From Endocalyx cinctus (taxonomy: Eukaryota > Ascomycota > Sordariomycetes > Amphisphaeriales > Apiosporaceae): a DNA stretch of 64,000 nucleotides. Below, piece by piece: positions 46,948 through 57,627 of the stretch. The notes beneath the pieces are model-generated. The model did not search any database. It was not told where the DNA came from and saw only the letters and a program-made list of their open reading frames with translations. The position numbers were made by a program, and so were the translations under genes. The stretch covers positions 5,978,441-6,042,440 of the forward strand of contig BCKC01000001.1 in NCBI GenBank assembly GCA_001600455.1. The letters are read 5' to 3'. Each line of letters opens with the position of its first letter. Within the stretch, counting starts at the first letter, position 1.

Positions 46948-48342
46948 ATGACGAAAGGCGAAGAGGATTCGGTACCGAGAATACGATCCGGGAACCCGCC
47001 TAGGAGGACCGAAAAGAAGAAGAAGAGCAAAGCTTCGGCGCGCAAAAACCCCATCGAAATCGCCGTGGCCGCATGGTTAGCCGCATATCCTCCCGGCGCG
47101 GGGGAGAGGGGGGAAGAAGAAGAAGACCTAAGCGTACGGCTGCTCGCTCGGGCGCCCAAGCGCTGGACCGTCTACGAGCCTATGGCGCTCCTCCCCGCCG
47201 GATCCTTCGCCTCCGCCGCCTGGCGAGAGGTTCTCGGAGGTAACAAGAACAACAACGACGACAACGAGGCGTCGTCATCGTCATCGTTATATCGGGGCAT
47301 CTTATCGGAGATCTCTAAACAGACCTTATCTTCCTCCGCAAAGACGTCGCTCACCCATCTAGCCGTGAACGAGGGGATCCCCCCGCGAAACCTAGGCGAC
47401 GCCTCCGCGTCAGACGGGGACGGGAAGGCGGGGCAGACGACGGAAAATATCCTGCGCAGCCCGAGCGGTCTGAGGATCCTGTACGGAGACTTTGGGCCGT
47501 CGGTCGTCGCGAGAGACGAAAAAGAGGCGGGAGAAGAGGACTTCAAGGACGCTTTCTGGGTCTCGACCAGGCAAAACGGCATCGTGCAGACGTGGGCCCC
47601 GAGGTGGACCATGTTCAGCCGGGGGAACATCAAGGAGAAAGCGCGGGTGTTAGGTTTCGGCGCCGAATCCGCTCGTACCGTCGGCAGTAAGATCGCAGCC
47701 GGGATAAGCGAGGAGAATCGCTGCGCCGTGGACCTGTACGCCGGGATCGGCTACTTCGTCTTCTCGTACGTCAAGCTGGGCCTGCGCGTCCTCTGCTGGG
47801 AGCTTAACCCGTGGAGCGTCGAGGGGCTCAGGAGGGGCGCCCTGGCCAACCGGTGGTCCGTTCGGGTCGTGCGTCCGGGGGAGGATTTCCCGGGAGGCGG
47901 GGAGGAAGAGCCGCAGATTGTCGTGTTTCTAGAAGATAATAGACACGCTGCGAGGCGGATACGAGAGCTACGCCAGAGTCGCACCACGAAAATGAAGATC
48001 CTCCACGTTAACTGTGGCCTGCTCCCCACGAGCGAGCTAGTTTGGAGAGACGCATGGGATATCGTGGGGGGTTTGGAGCAGGAAGAACAAGACGACGTCG
48101 GTGAAAAAGAGCCGAATGATGCGAATGATGCCGCATGGCTTCACTTGCATGAAAACGTGGGAGTGCACGATATCGATACGCGCAAAGCACAAATAGAGGA
48201 TTGGTTCGGCGAGCTTGCATCACAAACTACGGATAAGAAGAGAGGCCTCGTCCGGCATGTTGAGCTAGTCAAAACGTATGCGCCAGATGTCTGGCATTGC
48301 GTGTTTGATTTGTACATTACAAGGTCTAATAGCATAACATGA
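46948..48342 (+). CDS. TYW2: tRNA wybutosine-synthesizing protein 2 (TYW2/Trm12)
   Basis: Intronless gene of 464 aa from the ATG at 46948. The Rossmann core has C-A-V-D-L-Y-A-G-I-G-Y-F at about 260-271 (SAM-binding motif I), then C-W-E-L-N-P-W-S-V-E-G-L (motif II, acidic ribose contact), as in the TRM5/TYW2 class. Upstream, W-A-P-R-W-T-M-F-S-R-G-N matches the family's substrate-site block. TYW2 transfers the 3-amino-3-carboxypropyl group of SAM to the yW-86 intermediate at position 37 of tRNA-Phe. The N-terminal third has Lys/Glu-rich low-complexity segments and an Asn/Asp/Ser insert near residue 95-115. The gene is convergent with the Ssp120-like gene. Confidence 0.88.
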   Translation: MTKGEEDSVPRIRSGNPPRRTEKKKKSKASARKNPIEIAVAAWLAAYPPGAGERGEEEEDLSVRLLARAPKRWTVYEPMALLPAGSFASAAWREVLGGNKNNNDDNEASSSSSLYRGILSEISKQTLSSSAKTSLTHLAVNEGIPPRNLGDASASDGDGKAGQTTENILRSPSGLRILYGDFGPSVVARDEKEAGEEDFKDAFWVSTRQNGIVQTWAPRWTMFSRGNIKEKARVLGFGAESARTVGSKIAAGISEENRCAVDLYAGIGYFVFSYVKLGLRVLCWELNPWSVEGLRRGALANRWSVRVVRPGEDFPGGGEEEPQIVVFLEDNRHAARRIRELRQSRTTKMKILHVNCGLLPTSELVWRDAWDIVGGLEQEEQDDVGEKEPNDANDAAWLHLHENVGVHDIDTRKAQIEDWFGELASQTTDKKRGLVRHVELVKTYAPDVWHCVFDLYITRSNSIT

Positions 48343-48567
48343 AGTAATCTTTTTGTTGTACATGACGGGCATTATTGAATATCCAACCACGCGCGAATAA
48401 TATAATAAGGATCGCTTCGTGTACTCGTTTCCCCTTATCCATCGTCCGACCGTGCCGTATCATATATAATTAAAGCAACCCTCTGGTCAGGCGAAGGAAT
48501 ATACGTATGTAATACCTCAACAAAAAAAGACGAAGAAGAAAAAAAGTTAATATTAACGTATGCCCCC

Positions 48568-49179
48568 TCACCCGGCTCTCCTGAACTTGCTCGGGATATT
48601 TACTTCAACGATAGGCATCCTATCGAGCTCCTCCAGCCTCTCAGCCGCCTCATCCATGAGGTCATGTTTCCTGAAATGTTCGATATCCTCGGGGTGCGTG
48701 AGATCTTCGAGCTGGGTATTCTCGTCGTGGTACTTCTCCCAATGATGGATCTCGTACTCGTACTCGTCGTCGCCGTGATGTCCCGGCCCGGTGCCCAGGT
48801 CCGGCAAGGTCTTCCCGCTGCCGATGAACGACATGAACTCGGCGCGCGAGACGACGCCGTCCCCGTTGAGGTCGAGGAGGTCCAGCAGCTGCCGCCGGAG
48901 CTCGTCCACGCGCGACAGCGGCAGCTGCGCGTTCGACTCGTCCATCACCCCGTACGTCCGCAGCATCTCCTCGGCCTCCCAGGTCCCGTCCCCGTCGTAG
49001 TCGTGCAGCGCGAAGAAGGACGACGGGTCGAAGTCGCTGATGTGGTGCTCCTCCGCCATGTGCTTCGTCATCCAGTTCGCGTCTTCCGCTACCATCGGCT
49101 TCTGCGAGCCCCCGTGGTCGCCGTGTCCGAGAGCTCCTCCGCATACGAGTGCGGTTGCGACGAGTAAAGTGGATCGCAT
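48568..49179 (-). CDS. Secretory-pathway EF-hand protein (Ssp120/nucleobindin-like)
   Basis: Intronless, 203 aa. Residues 1 to about 18 form a signal peptide (L-L-V-A-T-A-L-V-C-G-G-A-L-G). Two canonical EF-hand loops follow: D-Y-D-G-D-G-T-W-E-A-E-E at 60-71 and D-L-N-G-D-G-V-V-S-R-A-E at 103-114, both with acidic residues at positions 1, 3, 5 and 12. The later H-H-W-E-K-Y-H and H-P-E-D-I-E-H-F segments match Ssp120/nucleobindin proteins, calcium-binding proteins of the ER/Golgi. No HDEL-type retention signal is present at the C-terminus. A poly-TTTTG repeat at 49193-49210 lies just upstream of the start. Confidence 0.85.
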   Translation of the reverse strand: MRSTLLVATALVCGGALGHGDHGGSQKPMVAEDANWMTKHMAEEHHISDFDPSSFFALHDYDGDGTWEAEEMLRTYGVMDESNAQLPLSRVDELRRQLLDLLDLNGDGVVSRAEFMSFIGSGKTLPDLGTGPGHHGDDEYEYEIHHWEKYHDENTQLEDLTHPEDIEHFRKHDLMDEAAERLEELDRMPIVEVNIPSKFRRAG

Positions 49180-49791
49180 GGTTGGTTGTGTTTTGTTTTG
49201 TTTTGTTTTGTTTCGTTTATCCGTTCGATTTGGGTGTGGATTTTAAGTATGGCGAAAGCTATAATAAGCGGTAGAATGTGTCAATTGTAAAGATCAGATG
49301 CAAGAAATGGCAATGGGATGCTTACCTCTATATGTATTTCAGACGATATGTCGAGTTTCGAGCAAACACAACGAGCTTATTTCCTTGCTTCCAAGGGTAA
49401 CGCTGAAAAGATGAGAGGTACGGTACAGTTAGATAAGCTAATTTTGTAAGTAACCTAACAGATTCGTCATAGGCCTACTTTTAGCGATAGGGACAGAGGG
49501 GAATTCTACATTAGCGTATGCTGCGCGTACGGTAAGGTAGCAGTCTGTGCTCGCATGGTCTCCACTAAATTTAAGCTACCCGGGAGACCTATAAGATCCA
49601 TTTTCAGGGGTGACAACGGCCTGAAAGCTCTAGAGCTTTGAAACATCAAACTTCATAAATGCAAGTAAATACTTACAGAGCTTGCTATTTTGTTCTTAAT
49701 TACTTTGTATAATTGTTTAAATTATAGCGATGAAATAATATATACGATCTAACTGTGTCACCTATACGGATAAATATTACCATTAGACACC
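49180..49791. promoter_or_regulatory. Divergent promoter region (Ssp120-like / ORC6)
   Basis: About 610 bp between divergent start codons. It contains the TTTTG repeat near 49193-49210. No specific factor site identified. Confidence 0.5.
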
Positions 49792-51000
49792 ATGAGTCGC
49801 ACCCTAGAACCGACTCTGCATGCGCTCATGCCGACACATTCTGCCGCTCTGCCTCAACCGCTTCTCGAGCTCGCATCTTCATTACTAGCCCAGTCACGAC
49901 ATAGCGCCGCCGCTCTGAAAGCCGAGGAAGAAGTCGCCCGATCGTACGCATGTTGCCACATAGCATGTGAACGTCTGAAGATCTCGCTAGACCTTCCTCC
50001 CATCCAGGCCAGGCCTCCCATACCGCCTCGAATATACCAGAGATTATATACCCACCTCGACAACGTCTTGCCTGCGAACTCGATCGGTAGGTCCGGCCGG
50101 GTACGCACGCCGAGTTCGAAGCTGAGAGACGCGAGCGGGGTGTTTGGGAGTAGTCAGAAACAGCAGATACAACATCAACAACAGAGGACGCCGTCGCGTC
50201 CCACGCCAAGTAGAGAACAAGCTCTCGCAAAATTTAGATCGCCTGCTCCCACCGCCGCGCGCACTCCGTCGAAATCGACACCCAATCCGCCGCCGCGAAT
50301 CCCGGCCAAGAGGAAGGCAGGCGGTCCAGTAAGCGCATTGCCGGCTTGGACCAGTCCGGTTATCCAGTTATTGTGCAAGGAACTGGGCGAGGAGAGGGTT
50401 GGGCGGACGGTTCTTGCCGGAATGCAGACCATCGTGGCTCCTCTGGGCAAGAGGTCCAAGGATGAGTGGATCAATGAAAACCTTACCGCCCTACTGGCGG
50501 GCATATATCTATTGGTCTTGTCGCAGCTGTACGCCTTGGAAGAAGATAAAGAGCTGGATAGCACGCGGTACACGCAAAAGAGGAAGGCCATCCTTGATGT
50601 CCTAGAGAATGCCCAGGAACGCGTTGTCCTGAGGGACATGGACGAGGACGAGCTCTGGATCGGGTGGGCCGACATAGGGAAAAAAGACGTCGACTACGCG
50701 GTAGAAAAGATAATAGAAAATGGGTGGCAGGAGAACGAGTGGTTTATCGGTATTTCGCAGACAGCGAAGCCGAAGGAACGCGATGCGGATATGCAAAGCG
50801 TATATGAAGAGGAAGAAGACGATGAAAAAATCAGCAAGTCATTACACGTGCATAAAGCTGATACCATGTTCCAGAGTAAGTGGAACGTGACGGAGCAGAG
50901 GAGGAGGGAATTCCGCGAATGGAGAGAAAATATATTAAGGCGGATTGAGGATGCGGAAAGATCGCGGGCTTCAGAGATGGAGGTGGAAGCAACGGCGTGA
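49792..51000 (+). CDS. ORC6: Origin recognition complex subunit 6
   Basis: Intronless gene of 402 aa. The first about 100 residues form the cyclin-box-like TFIIB fold seen in Orc6: L-P-Q-P-L-L-E-L-A-S-S-L-L-A-Q-S, A-R-S-Y-A-C-C-H-I-A-C-E-R-L, and P-P-R-I-Y-Q-R-L-Y. A basic, Pro/Ser/Thr-rich linker with several S/T-P sites (about 105-180) likely takes CDK phosphorylation. A second cyclin-box-like region starts at W-T-S-P-V-I-Q-L-L-C-K-E-L. The C-terminal segment ends in a basic, Arg/Trp-rich helix (R-R-R-E-F-R-E-W-R), the Orc1-6 binding helix in relatives. ORC marks replication origins and loads MCM. Confidence 0.9.
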   Translation: MSRTLEPTLHALMPTHSAALPQPLLELASSLLAQSRHSAAALKAEEEVARSYACCHIACERLKISLDLPPIQARPPIPPRIYQRLYTHLDNVLPANSIGRSGRVRTPSSKLRDASGVFGSSQKQQIQHQQQRTPSRPTPSREQALAKFRSPAPTAARTPSKSTPNPPPRIPAKRKAGGPVSALPAWTSPVIQLLCKELGEERVGRTVLAGMQTIVAPLGKRSKDEWINENLTALLAGIYLLVLSQLYALEEDKELDSTRYTQKRKAILDVLENAQERVVLRDMDEDELWIGWADIGKKDVDYAVEKIIENGWQENEWFIGISQTAKPKERDADMQSVYEEEEDDEKISKSLHVHKADTMFQSKWNVTEQRRREFREWRENILRRIEDAERSRASEMEVEATA

Positions 51001-51513
51001 CATGCCTCATAAATTTGGGCTTCTTGGCGCGGTCACTTGCTAGTTCAGCAGCCGATGAACTGAAATCGGTTTCAATCATCTCTCATCGAACTTGCATAGG
51101 TCTGCGGCTACCACGTTCTACTAGTTCGCCTGCATGCTCAGGTAAACACGGTTTCTACATACGGGGCAGTTAGGCTTTTCCAGCCTGTTTCCTCATTCAC
51201 CTGATCCAACATAAATACCATAGCTCTTCATCCCCCGCCCCGATGGTGGAGTTTGCTTAATAGCCGAGACGGTGTAAGACCGTCGAGTAAACAGTGGATT
51301 ATCATTAGATCGATATCTCGCTTGACGTATATGTGGTGACCTTCGCGCCATAGACTGGATGAGGTGACGAATAATATCAATCATACAACGAGTACTAGCA
51401 TATACCGTTGCGTAAAAATTATGGTGCTCGAGTGAATCATTATCATATGACCTATGATAAATCTTCGAGATGTCTTGATCGTGAATATTTAAACACACGC
51501 CGAACACATTAAG
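51001..51513. other. Intergenic, no gene seen
   Basis: About 510 bp between ORC6 and the following small frame. Short minus-strand frames have no features. Confidence 0.5.
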
Positions 51514-51696
51514 ATGAGCAGAAACGAGAACCGATTAGTAAAAAGCGCCCTCGGTTTCTTGCTTAAAGTTTCTCCTTTGACGATATATCAATTGATGATC
51601 TACTACATCCCTTACGTCAAGTACCAAATCTTACGGGAGATCGACCGAAGAGCGGGCGCCGTGTTAAAGTTAACTCCGTACGGTCGCTGGTGGTGA
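51514..51696 (+). CDS. Possible small membrane peptide, unknown
   Basis: A 60-codon frame with balanced codon use in an AT-rich spacer. It has a basic start (S-R-N-E-N-R-L-V-K), a hydrophobic stretch (about residues 13-34: A-L-G-F-L-L-K-V-S-P-L-T-I-Y-Q-L-M), and a basic C-terminus ending G-R-W-W. The layout resembles tiny one-pass mitochondrial proteins, but I recognise no family. It may be spurious or a fragment of an older gene. Confidence 0.3.
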   Translation: MSRNENRLVKSALGFLLKVSPLTIYQLMIYYIPYVKYQILREIDRRAGAVLKLTPYGRWW

Positions 51697-51931
51697 CATC
51701 CCTATGACGCCAGGACGTGAACTACACCACGTGCGTGTGGACCTCTAGATTTCTGTACATAATTCATTGAGCTCCGTGATAAATAAACGAATTCGACCTT
51801 GGGAGTCTGTTCAGTGTCAACCTACCTGTGTCTCTTATTAGAACATATTGACCTACGTATTCTTTATCACTAAAGGTTTCCGTCGCTAATACTGAAAACA
51901 TTACCATTACCAATCTTCAACAACAATAAAA

Positions 51932-52828
51932 ATGTCTGTGGGCGGCACTGGAGGATACGTAAGTACCTTCTAATCGATATTCTACTTCTCGTAGGTCGAA
52001 GAAAGACTGACGAAGGATTCTAACAATATCAAGACCGGCACCCGAGTCAACACCGGTAATCAAGGCTCCTCAGCCTCCGAACTCATAAATTCCCTAAAGG
52101 AAGCCCTAAAGCCCGGGGACGTCAAAGCCAGGGAGAAGCGCTCGCGAAGCGTAGGAGGAGGAGGAGGCGGAGGGGGTGACGACAACGATAACGACAACGA
52201 AAACAACAAACGCAAGTTCGAATTCCCTCCGGCGAGCGAGACTCACAGAGACGCGACCGCGGCCGGTAGCGGCGACGAGCCGCCCGAGACCTCGATGCCG
52301 GGCACATTGGAGTCGAAGCAGGCGGAGGGGGCGAAGACGAAGAAGAAATCCCGAACCCGTAGCCTCATGGGTATCTTAAAGGGGGACGTGTCGTCGAACT
52401 TCGAGGAGGTGCAGGCGGCAGAGGAGAGAGAGGAGCAGAAGATGGCGGTAGGGGAGGAGGATACCGGATCTGGGTATTACTATACGGTCGAGAAGGCTAT
52501 GAGGACGGGTGGGCCTTACCTGCAGCAGCCGCAGACGCAGCCGCAGCAGAAGGTTAAGCGCGAGGAGCATAATGATAGCTCGGTACCCCGGGGCGAGACG
52601 AATAGGCAGGTAGGCGGTAGTGGTGACAATGGGAGTGGCAGTGGTAGCAAAGTTGGTGAGAGAATAATGGGAAGGGGTAAAACTCAGACTGGGGAAGAGG
52701 AACTGGGCACTCATTTTTCGGTAAGTTCTAAAAGAATTGTTAAACTACCCAGCCGTTACCCCTGAAAAGGGGGTAACTGTAATATGTTTGAAAAACACTG
52801 TACTGATCATGATGAACAGTCAACTTAA
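51932..52828 (+). CDS. Hypothetical low-complexity protein
   Basis: Preferred model: exon 1 51932-51958, exon 2 51995-52720, exon 3 52820-52828 (about 253 aa). Intron 1 is short (36 nt) but has a GTAAGT donor and a CGTAG acceptor that keep the frame. The frame also has a perfect GTAAGTT donor at 52721 and an acceptor at 52819 after a CTGAT branch-like site. If that intron is not removed, translation continues to a stop at 52765. The protein is hydrophilic: a Gly run (about 70-77), Asp/Asn repeats, K-K-K-S-R-T-R-S (a likely nuclear signal), Q-P-Q-T-Q-P-Q-Q and Gly/Ser repeats. The short S-L-M-G-I-L-K-G-D-V block is the only part that looks conserved. No function assigned. Confidence 0.55.
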
Positions 52829-53798
52829 TACGAGTGTCTTATATCGTTTGAGTCTTGTTCTACTGGGTAATTCTTCTCGATAATGATCATTTCTATTCGT
52901 ATTGACTGGACTTGAGTCTACTCTACCTCTCCATATATAATAGTAAATATGTAATGCTACAATCAATTATCTCAACCCACGTCAAGTACATATGCTTTGC
53001 TTCCCAAACCTACAAGATCGCTGAATCAACCATATTCTATAATGCCAAGTTCCACCTATTGGGTTTTCAAGTGCACAATAAAGATAATATGAAGCAGTAA
53101 AAATATGTAAAACTGACATAAAAGATGATGGTATTATTAGTAACCTAGAATGAAAACTTCAAGTCTAGCTATTAACGACACCATCTCTCACATTCGCTAC
53201 ACTCTTCTTTTCGTACACACGTGCCCAACCTTTGATGGATCTTAGATCTCCTTGAAGCCCATTCACAGTGACTTATATGACGAAAACATATAGGGAGCAA
53301 TATGCATGGCCGATGAGAGGCACCGGATTCAGTATCCTTGTCAAAGACGCAACTGTGGTATACAAAATAATTGGACATTATACTATACTCTTCTCATCAC
53401 AACATAACCCAGAGTCTGTACCTGCTATCTAACCTCTCAGCCTCTCTCATGTTGTGGTCGACTCAAGCTGTCAAGAAGACCAAATCTCGTTGAATGCATT
53501 ACCTCGATAGCTATCCGAGCCGTCGGGATTTTCTTAATTAACATTTGGATAAAGGAATATCAAGTCACGTGTGTTGGCGACAAAAAGCCCTACTAACCAG
53601 AATTTCTGCGACGCGGGGGCCACCTCCTATCTGCCATAGGAAGGGCGCGACTTTCGTTACTTAAAACTATCTTTTCCAGGGACATTAAACTTAGAATTCG
53701 AGAAGTCTAATTACGAAATATCGATAAAGCGGCAGCCAACGTGTTCTAGATACGGAAAGAGAATTGATATCGATCGAGACCGAAGAAAGGAAAAGAGA
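52829..53798. other. Intergenic, no gene seen
   Basis: About 970 bp, AT-rich, with no supported gene. It includes the promoter of the alkyltransferase-like gene. Confidence 0.5.
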
Positions 53799-54367
53799 AT
53801 GGCCAGGTCGGATGAAGCAGCGGCCTTCTTCTTCGCTGTCTACAGAGCTGTTCAGGAAATACCGGAGGGCAAGGTGACAAGCTACGGACATATTGCAAAG
53901 CTTATAGGGACCCGTAGGCTATATCTCTTCCTTCGTGGCTGACACTCTCACTTTTTTACCCTTTGATATGCTAAGTTAACCTCTACTTCAGCTCAGAGAC
54001 CGCGCCAAGTGGGCATCTGCCTCAAGCATCTCTCGCACGATGGCGAGGAGAGATACAATTCCAATAATGTTCCATGGCAGCGAGTGATTAACTCGAAAGG
54101 AATGATATCACCTAGGTCGGCTATGCAAATTTAATCGATTATTTGGCTTTGTTATATGATATTTATTATTTTTAAGCTCGAAACTAATGCTAAACTATCA
54201 GGTCACAACCATCTGGAGCAAGAAATCAAGCAGCGGCACTCGAGGCAGAGGGTGTGACAGTGTCAACAGGAGCACTCGGAGAATTGACTGTTGATTTCGC
54301 CGAGTATGGATGGTTTCCTAATGCCTTGCCTTCTGAAGAAGCAGAGGACTTGGAAGACGATGACTAA
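53799..54367 (+). CDS. Alkyltransferase-like DNA repair protein (ATL)
   Basis: Three exons (53799-53913, 53992-54115, 54202-54367) give 134 aa. The fold starts A-A-F-F-F-A-V-Y-R-A-V-Q-E-I-P-E-G-K-V-T-S-Y-G-H-I-A, the DNA-binding motif of the O6-alkylguanine transferase C-terminal domain. After splicing it reads P-Q-R-P-R-Q-V-G-I-C-L, then N-V-P-W-Q-R-V-I-N-S-K-G. The last block has W where true transferases have the acceptor Cys (P-C-H-R-V), the defining change of ATL proteins. Such proteins bind O6-alkylguanine without repairing it and hand the lesion to nucleotide excision repair. The C-terminus is acidic. It is convergent with the PIP-box phosphatase gene. Confidence 0.92.
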
Positions 54368-54862
54368 CTCGGCCATTCTCTTCACTTGCTAAACCTACCT
54401 GACACTCAAGTACTTAATCTTTATACGATAGGTGATCGTTGATTCAATACTCTTGTATTTTAATTGCATAATCAACCTTCTAACCGCAACGGCCATAGAT
54501 ATGATACCACGTCGATACAAATATTAGACGGTTAGATTGACCAAGGATGGTGTTCAGAAGTCTACGTGTACATGTTATGCATAACACAAGACATGCAAAT
54601 GAACCTGTGTGAAGCGATTATTAGCGTTGATCACACCAACTTGTGCAGTAGAAAATAAATTAGGTTTTAAGTGTCAGATAGCGGTTGGACATAAACGATT
54701 CCACATGAAATTCAGAACAGGTCTGTGAATTATGCTTTCTCATCATAAAAGAGGTTTGGGAAATAGGCAAGAAAAATGGTTGTCAACTTACATGTTATCA
54801 TTAAAGCCACCTATCATGATACAAGAGCGCCAATCATGACAGGTGGCGATGTAGGAAAGATA
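54368..54862. other. Convergent 3' spacer
   Basis: About 495 bp between convergent stop codons. No feature seen. Confidence 0.55.
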
Positions 54863-55847
54863 TCAATCCTTAGGCTCTTCAAGCTTTCGCTTTTTGCTTG
54901 CTGGACCAAAAAAAGAATCCATAGTGCGCTGTCTGGAATCAGACTTGGCACTGCCAATACCGCCACGGGTCTTCTTTAATCCTTCAAGGTGATCGGTATT
55001 GTTTGAAAACTCCACAACAAATCGCCATTGGGTAGAAAGATCGGGACGACGTTGCGAAGAGGCCCCGTCGTCCTGTACATCGTTTAGAGTATTCTCCTGG
55101 GATGACAATTTGCTACCAATGCGGTCGACCCTGCATTGCAATATGCCGGTATTGCTCCAAGAAGCCATGAATTCTGAACCACCAGACTGCATTTGGCTTT
55201 GTGAGGAAGGAAATCGAACGAGGAGCACCTTGAGCAAGACACCCAATATGATCCCATGCGCCACTACAGCGACTACCATATTCTCGGATACGTGTTTGTC
55301 AATCAAAGGTGTCAGATGAACATCGAGGAACCTGTTGATTCGACTTCTCATAGAATCATGCGTTTCGGAGTCCTCTTCTCTCTTAGCGCCGAATTTCTTG
55401 CCCTCGGACGAGCCATAGTCTTTCTCCCGAAGCTCAACAAGTCTAATAGGCTTCACCGCGCAGTGCGGATTCTCGCCATCACTTTGACTAGAAGACGACT
55501 CTTCGAGAGCTTCAGCGACAGCATCGGCGGTGCGATAAGCCCTTTGGAGATCTGAGGTGAAGATATGTTTAATCGGTCCTCGTGCTAGGTTCGTCGCAGG
55601 CGAGGACGCGGAGAAGCCGCGTTTCGCGAGGTGAGTACCTAGTCGCTTGGTCTGGAGTACGCCGTGATTCGTCAAGGGAGAATCTCGAGAACCTGCACTA
55701 GATAGGGAAGAGAGAAAAGATGTCCAGAGTCAGATAAACTGCCTGTTGATGAACAATTCTCTAACCGAATCTTCGGCAAGTCAATACTCACTATAGACCA
55801 GCTACATTATCGACTGATTCACCATGGCGAATTAGAAGAATGTGCAT
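54863..55847 (-). CDS. Phosphoglycerate-mutase-like histidine phosphatase with C-terminal PIP-box
   Basis: Two exons (55847-55792 and 55697-54863) give 296 aa. The first exon holds the catalytic L-I-R-H-G-E-S and the second A-G-S-R-D-S-P-L-T, together the phosphohistidine site; V-V-A-H-G-I-I-L supplies the second histidine, and L-R-E-K-D-Y-G-S-S-E the acid residue. The middle has an acidic/Ser-rich insert. Members range from metabolic mutases to phosphatases; the substrate is not predictable here. The C-terminus reads Q275-R-T-M278-D-S-F281-F282, an exact PCNA-interacting-protein box (Q-x-x-[LIM]-x-x-aromatic-aromatic), followed by K-K-R-K at 287-290, a basic nuclear signal. A 13-codon uORF at 55860-55819 starts just upstream and overlaps the main start out of frame. 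Confidence 0.85.
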
Positions 55848-56214
55848 CGCTTCTCACCATCTTCAATCGTACCGAGAGAAGAAGGTGGAAAAGAAAACTG
55901 AGGTGGGAAGGAAAGTAAAGAAAATTTTTAACTCGAGAAAATAAATTTTTCATTTTGTAGCTGGTTGGTGTGGGGTATGATCGATAAAGTCCGTGCTATC
56001 GCGTATTTAGACAGTACACACACTGTCTATACTTCTTCAAGCTCTACAAAATCTCACATCTCCATCTGTAAGATTATTTTCAATATCGATAAATGAATGT
56101 GTTAAATTAATTGCTGGTAGACTAATATTCAAAGAGCGTATCATTGTAACATGTTATAAATCATCGTGCAAATCCCCTTTCGGATAGTGTTCAATCTTGA
56201 TCCTATAACCCTAT
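55848..56214. other. Intergenic between phosphatase start and THI4 end
   Basis: About 370 bp: the phosphatase promoter, and 3' sequence of THI4. No further feature recognised. Confidence 0.5.
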
Positions 56215-57356
<1,142 letters not shown>

Positions 57357-57627
57357 CTATGTTAATGTTAGTTGCCAAATGCAATTCATATCAGGGGGAG
57401 GAAGGTATCGAGAGCATGATCCTTTCGCTGGTATTATCCAGATCAAGTTGCAGGCCGTATAATCTCAGAACGAGTTTCTCGTCTGACAACACATTGCCGC
57501 TCACTCGCCATCTCTATCATAGCCATTGCACAAAGCATAACAACGATAGTGAGGTTCGTACGCGGAATGAGTGCCAGGCACAGGAAAGCTCGAACACCGG
57601 CTCATGGCTCGCCTCAGATCTTTTTAC
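57357..57627 (-). other. 5'-UTR intron of THI4 containing the riboswitch
   Basis: Donor GTAAAA after CACCAG at 57627, branch CAACTAAC, acceptor AACATAG at 57357, 37 nt before the ATG. The riboswitch lies wholly inside, starting 17 nt after the donor. The same arrangement is known in fungal THI4/NMT1 genes. Confidence 0.7.
57412..57610 (-). promoter_or_regulatory. TPP riboswitch (THI-box), eukaryotic form with long P3
   Basis: Reading the minus strand, the conserved core CTGAGATTATACGG is followed by CTTGATCTGGATAATACCAG and CGAAAGGATCATGC, the invariant pyrimidine-sensing and diphosphate-sensing parts of the TPP aptamer. P1 pairs GAGC(C)ATGA at 57610-57602 with TCATGCTC at 57419-57412. P2 pairs GCCG with CGGC. 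P3 is a long variable extension, usual in fungi, closing with CGAG/CTCG. In the known fungal mechanism, TPP binding alters access to 5' splice sites of the leader intron so that uORF-bearing mRNA is made and the thiamine gene is shut down. Confidence 0.92.

Noticed and set aside
52721..52752. 32-nt intron at the end of the 51932 gene
   Set aside because: Shorter than plausible for this genome; the 99-nt alternative has a better branch site.
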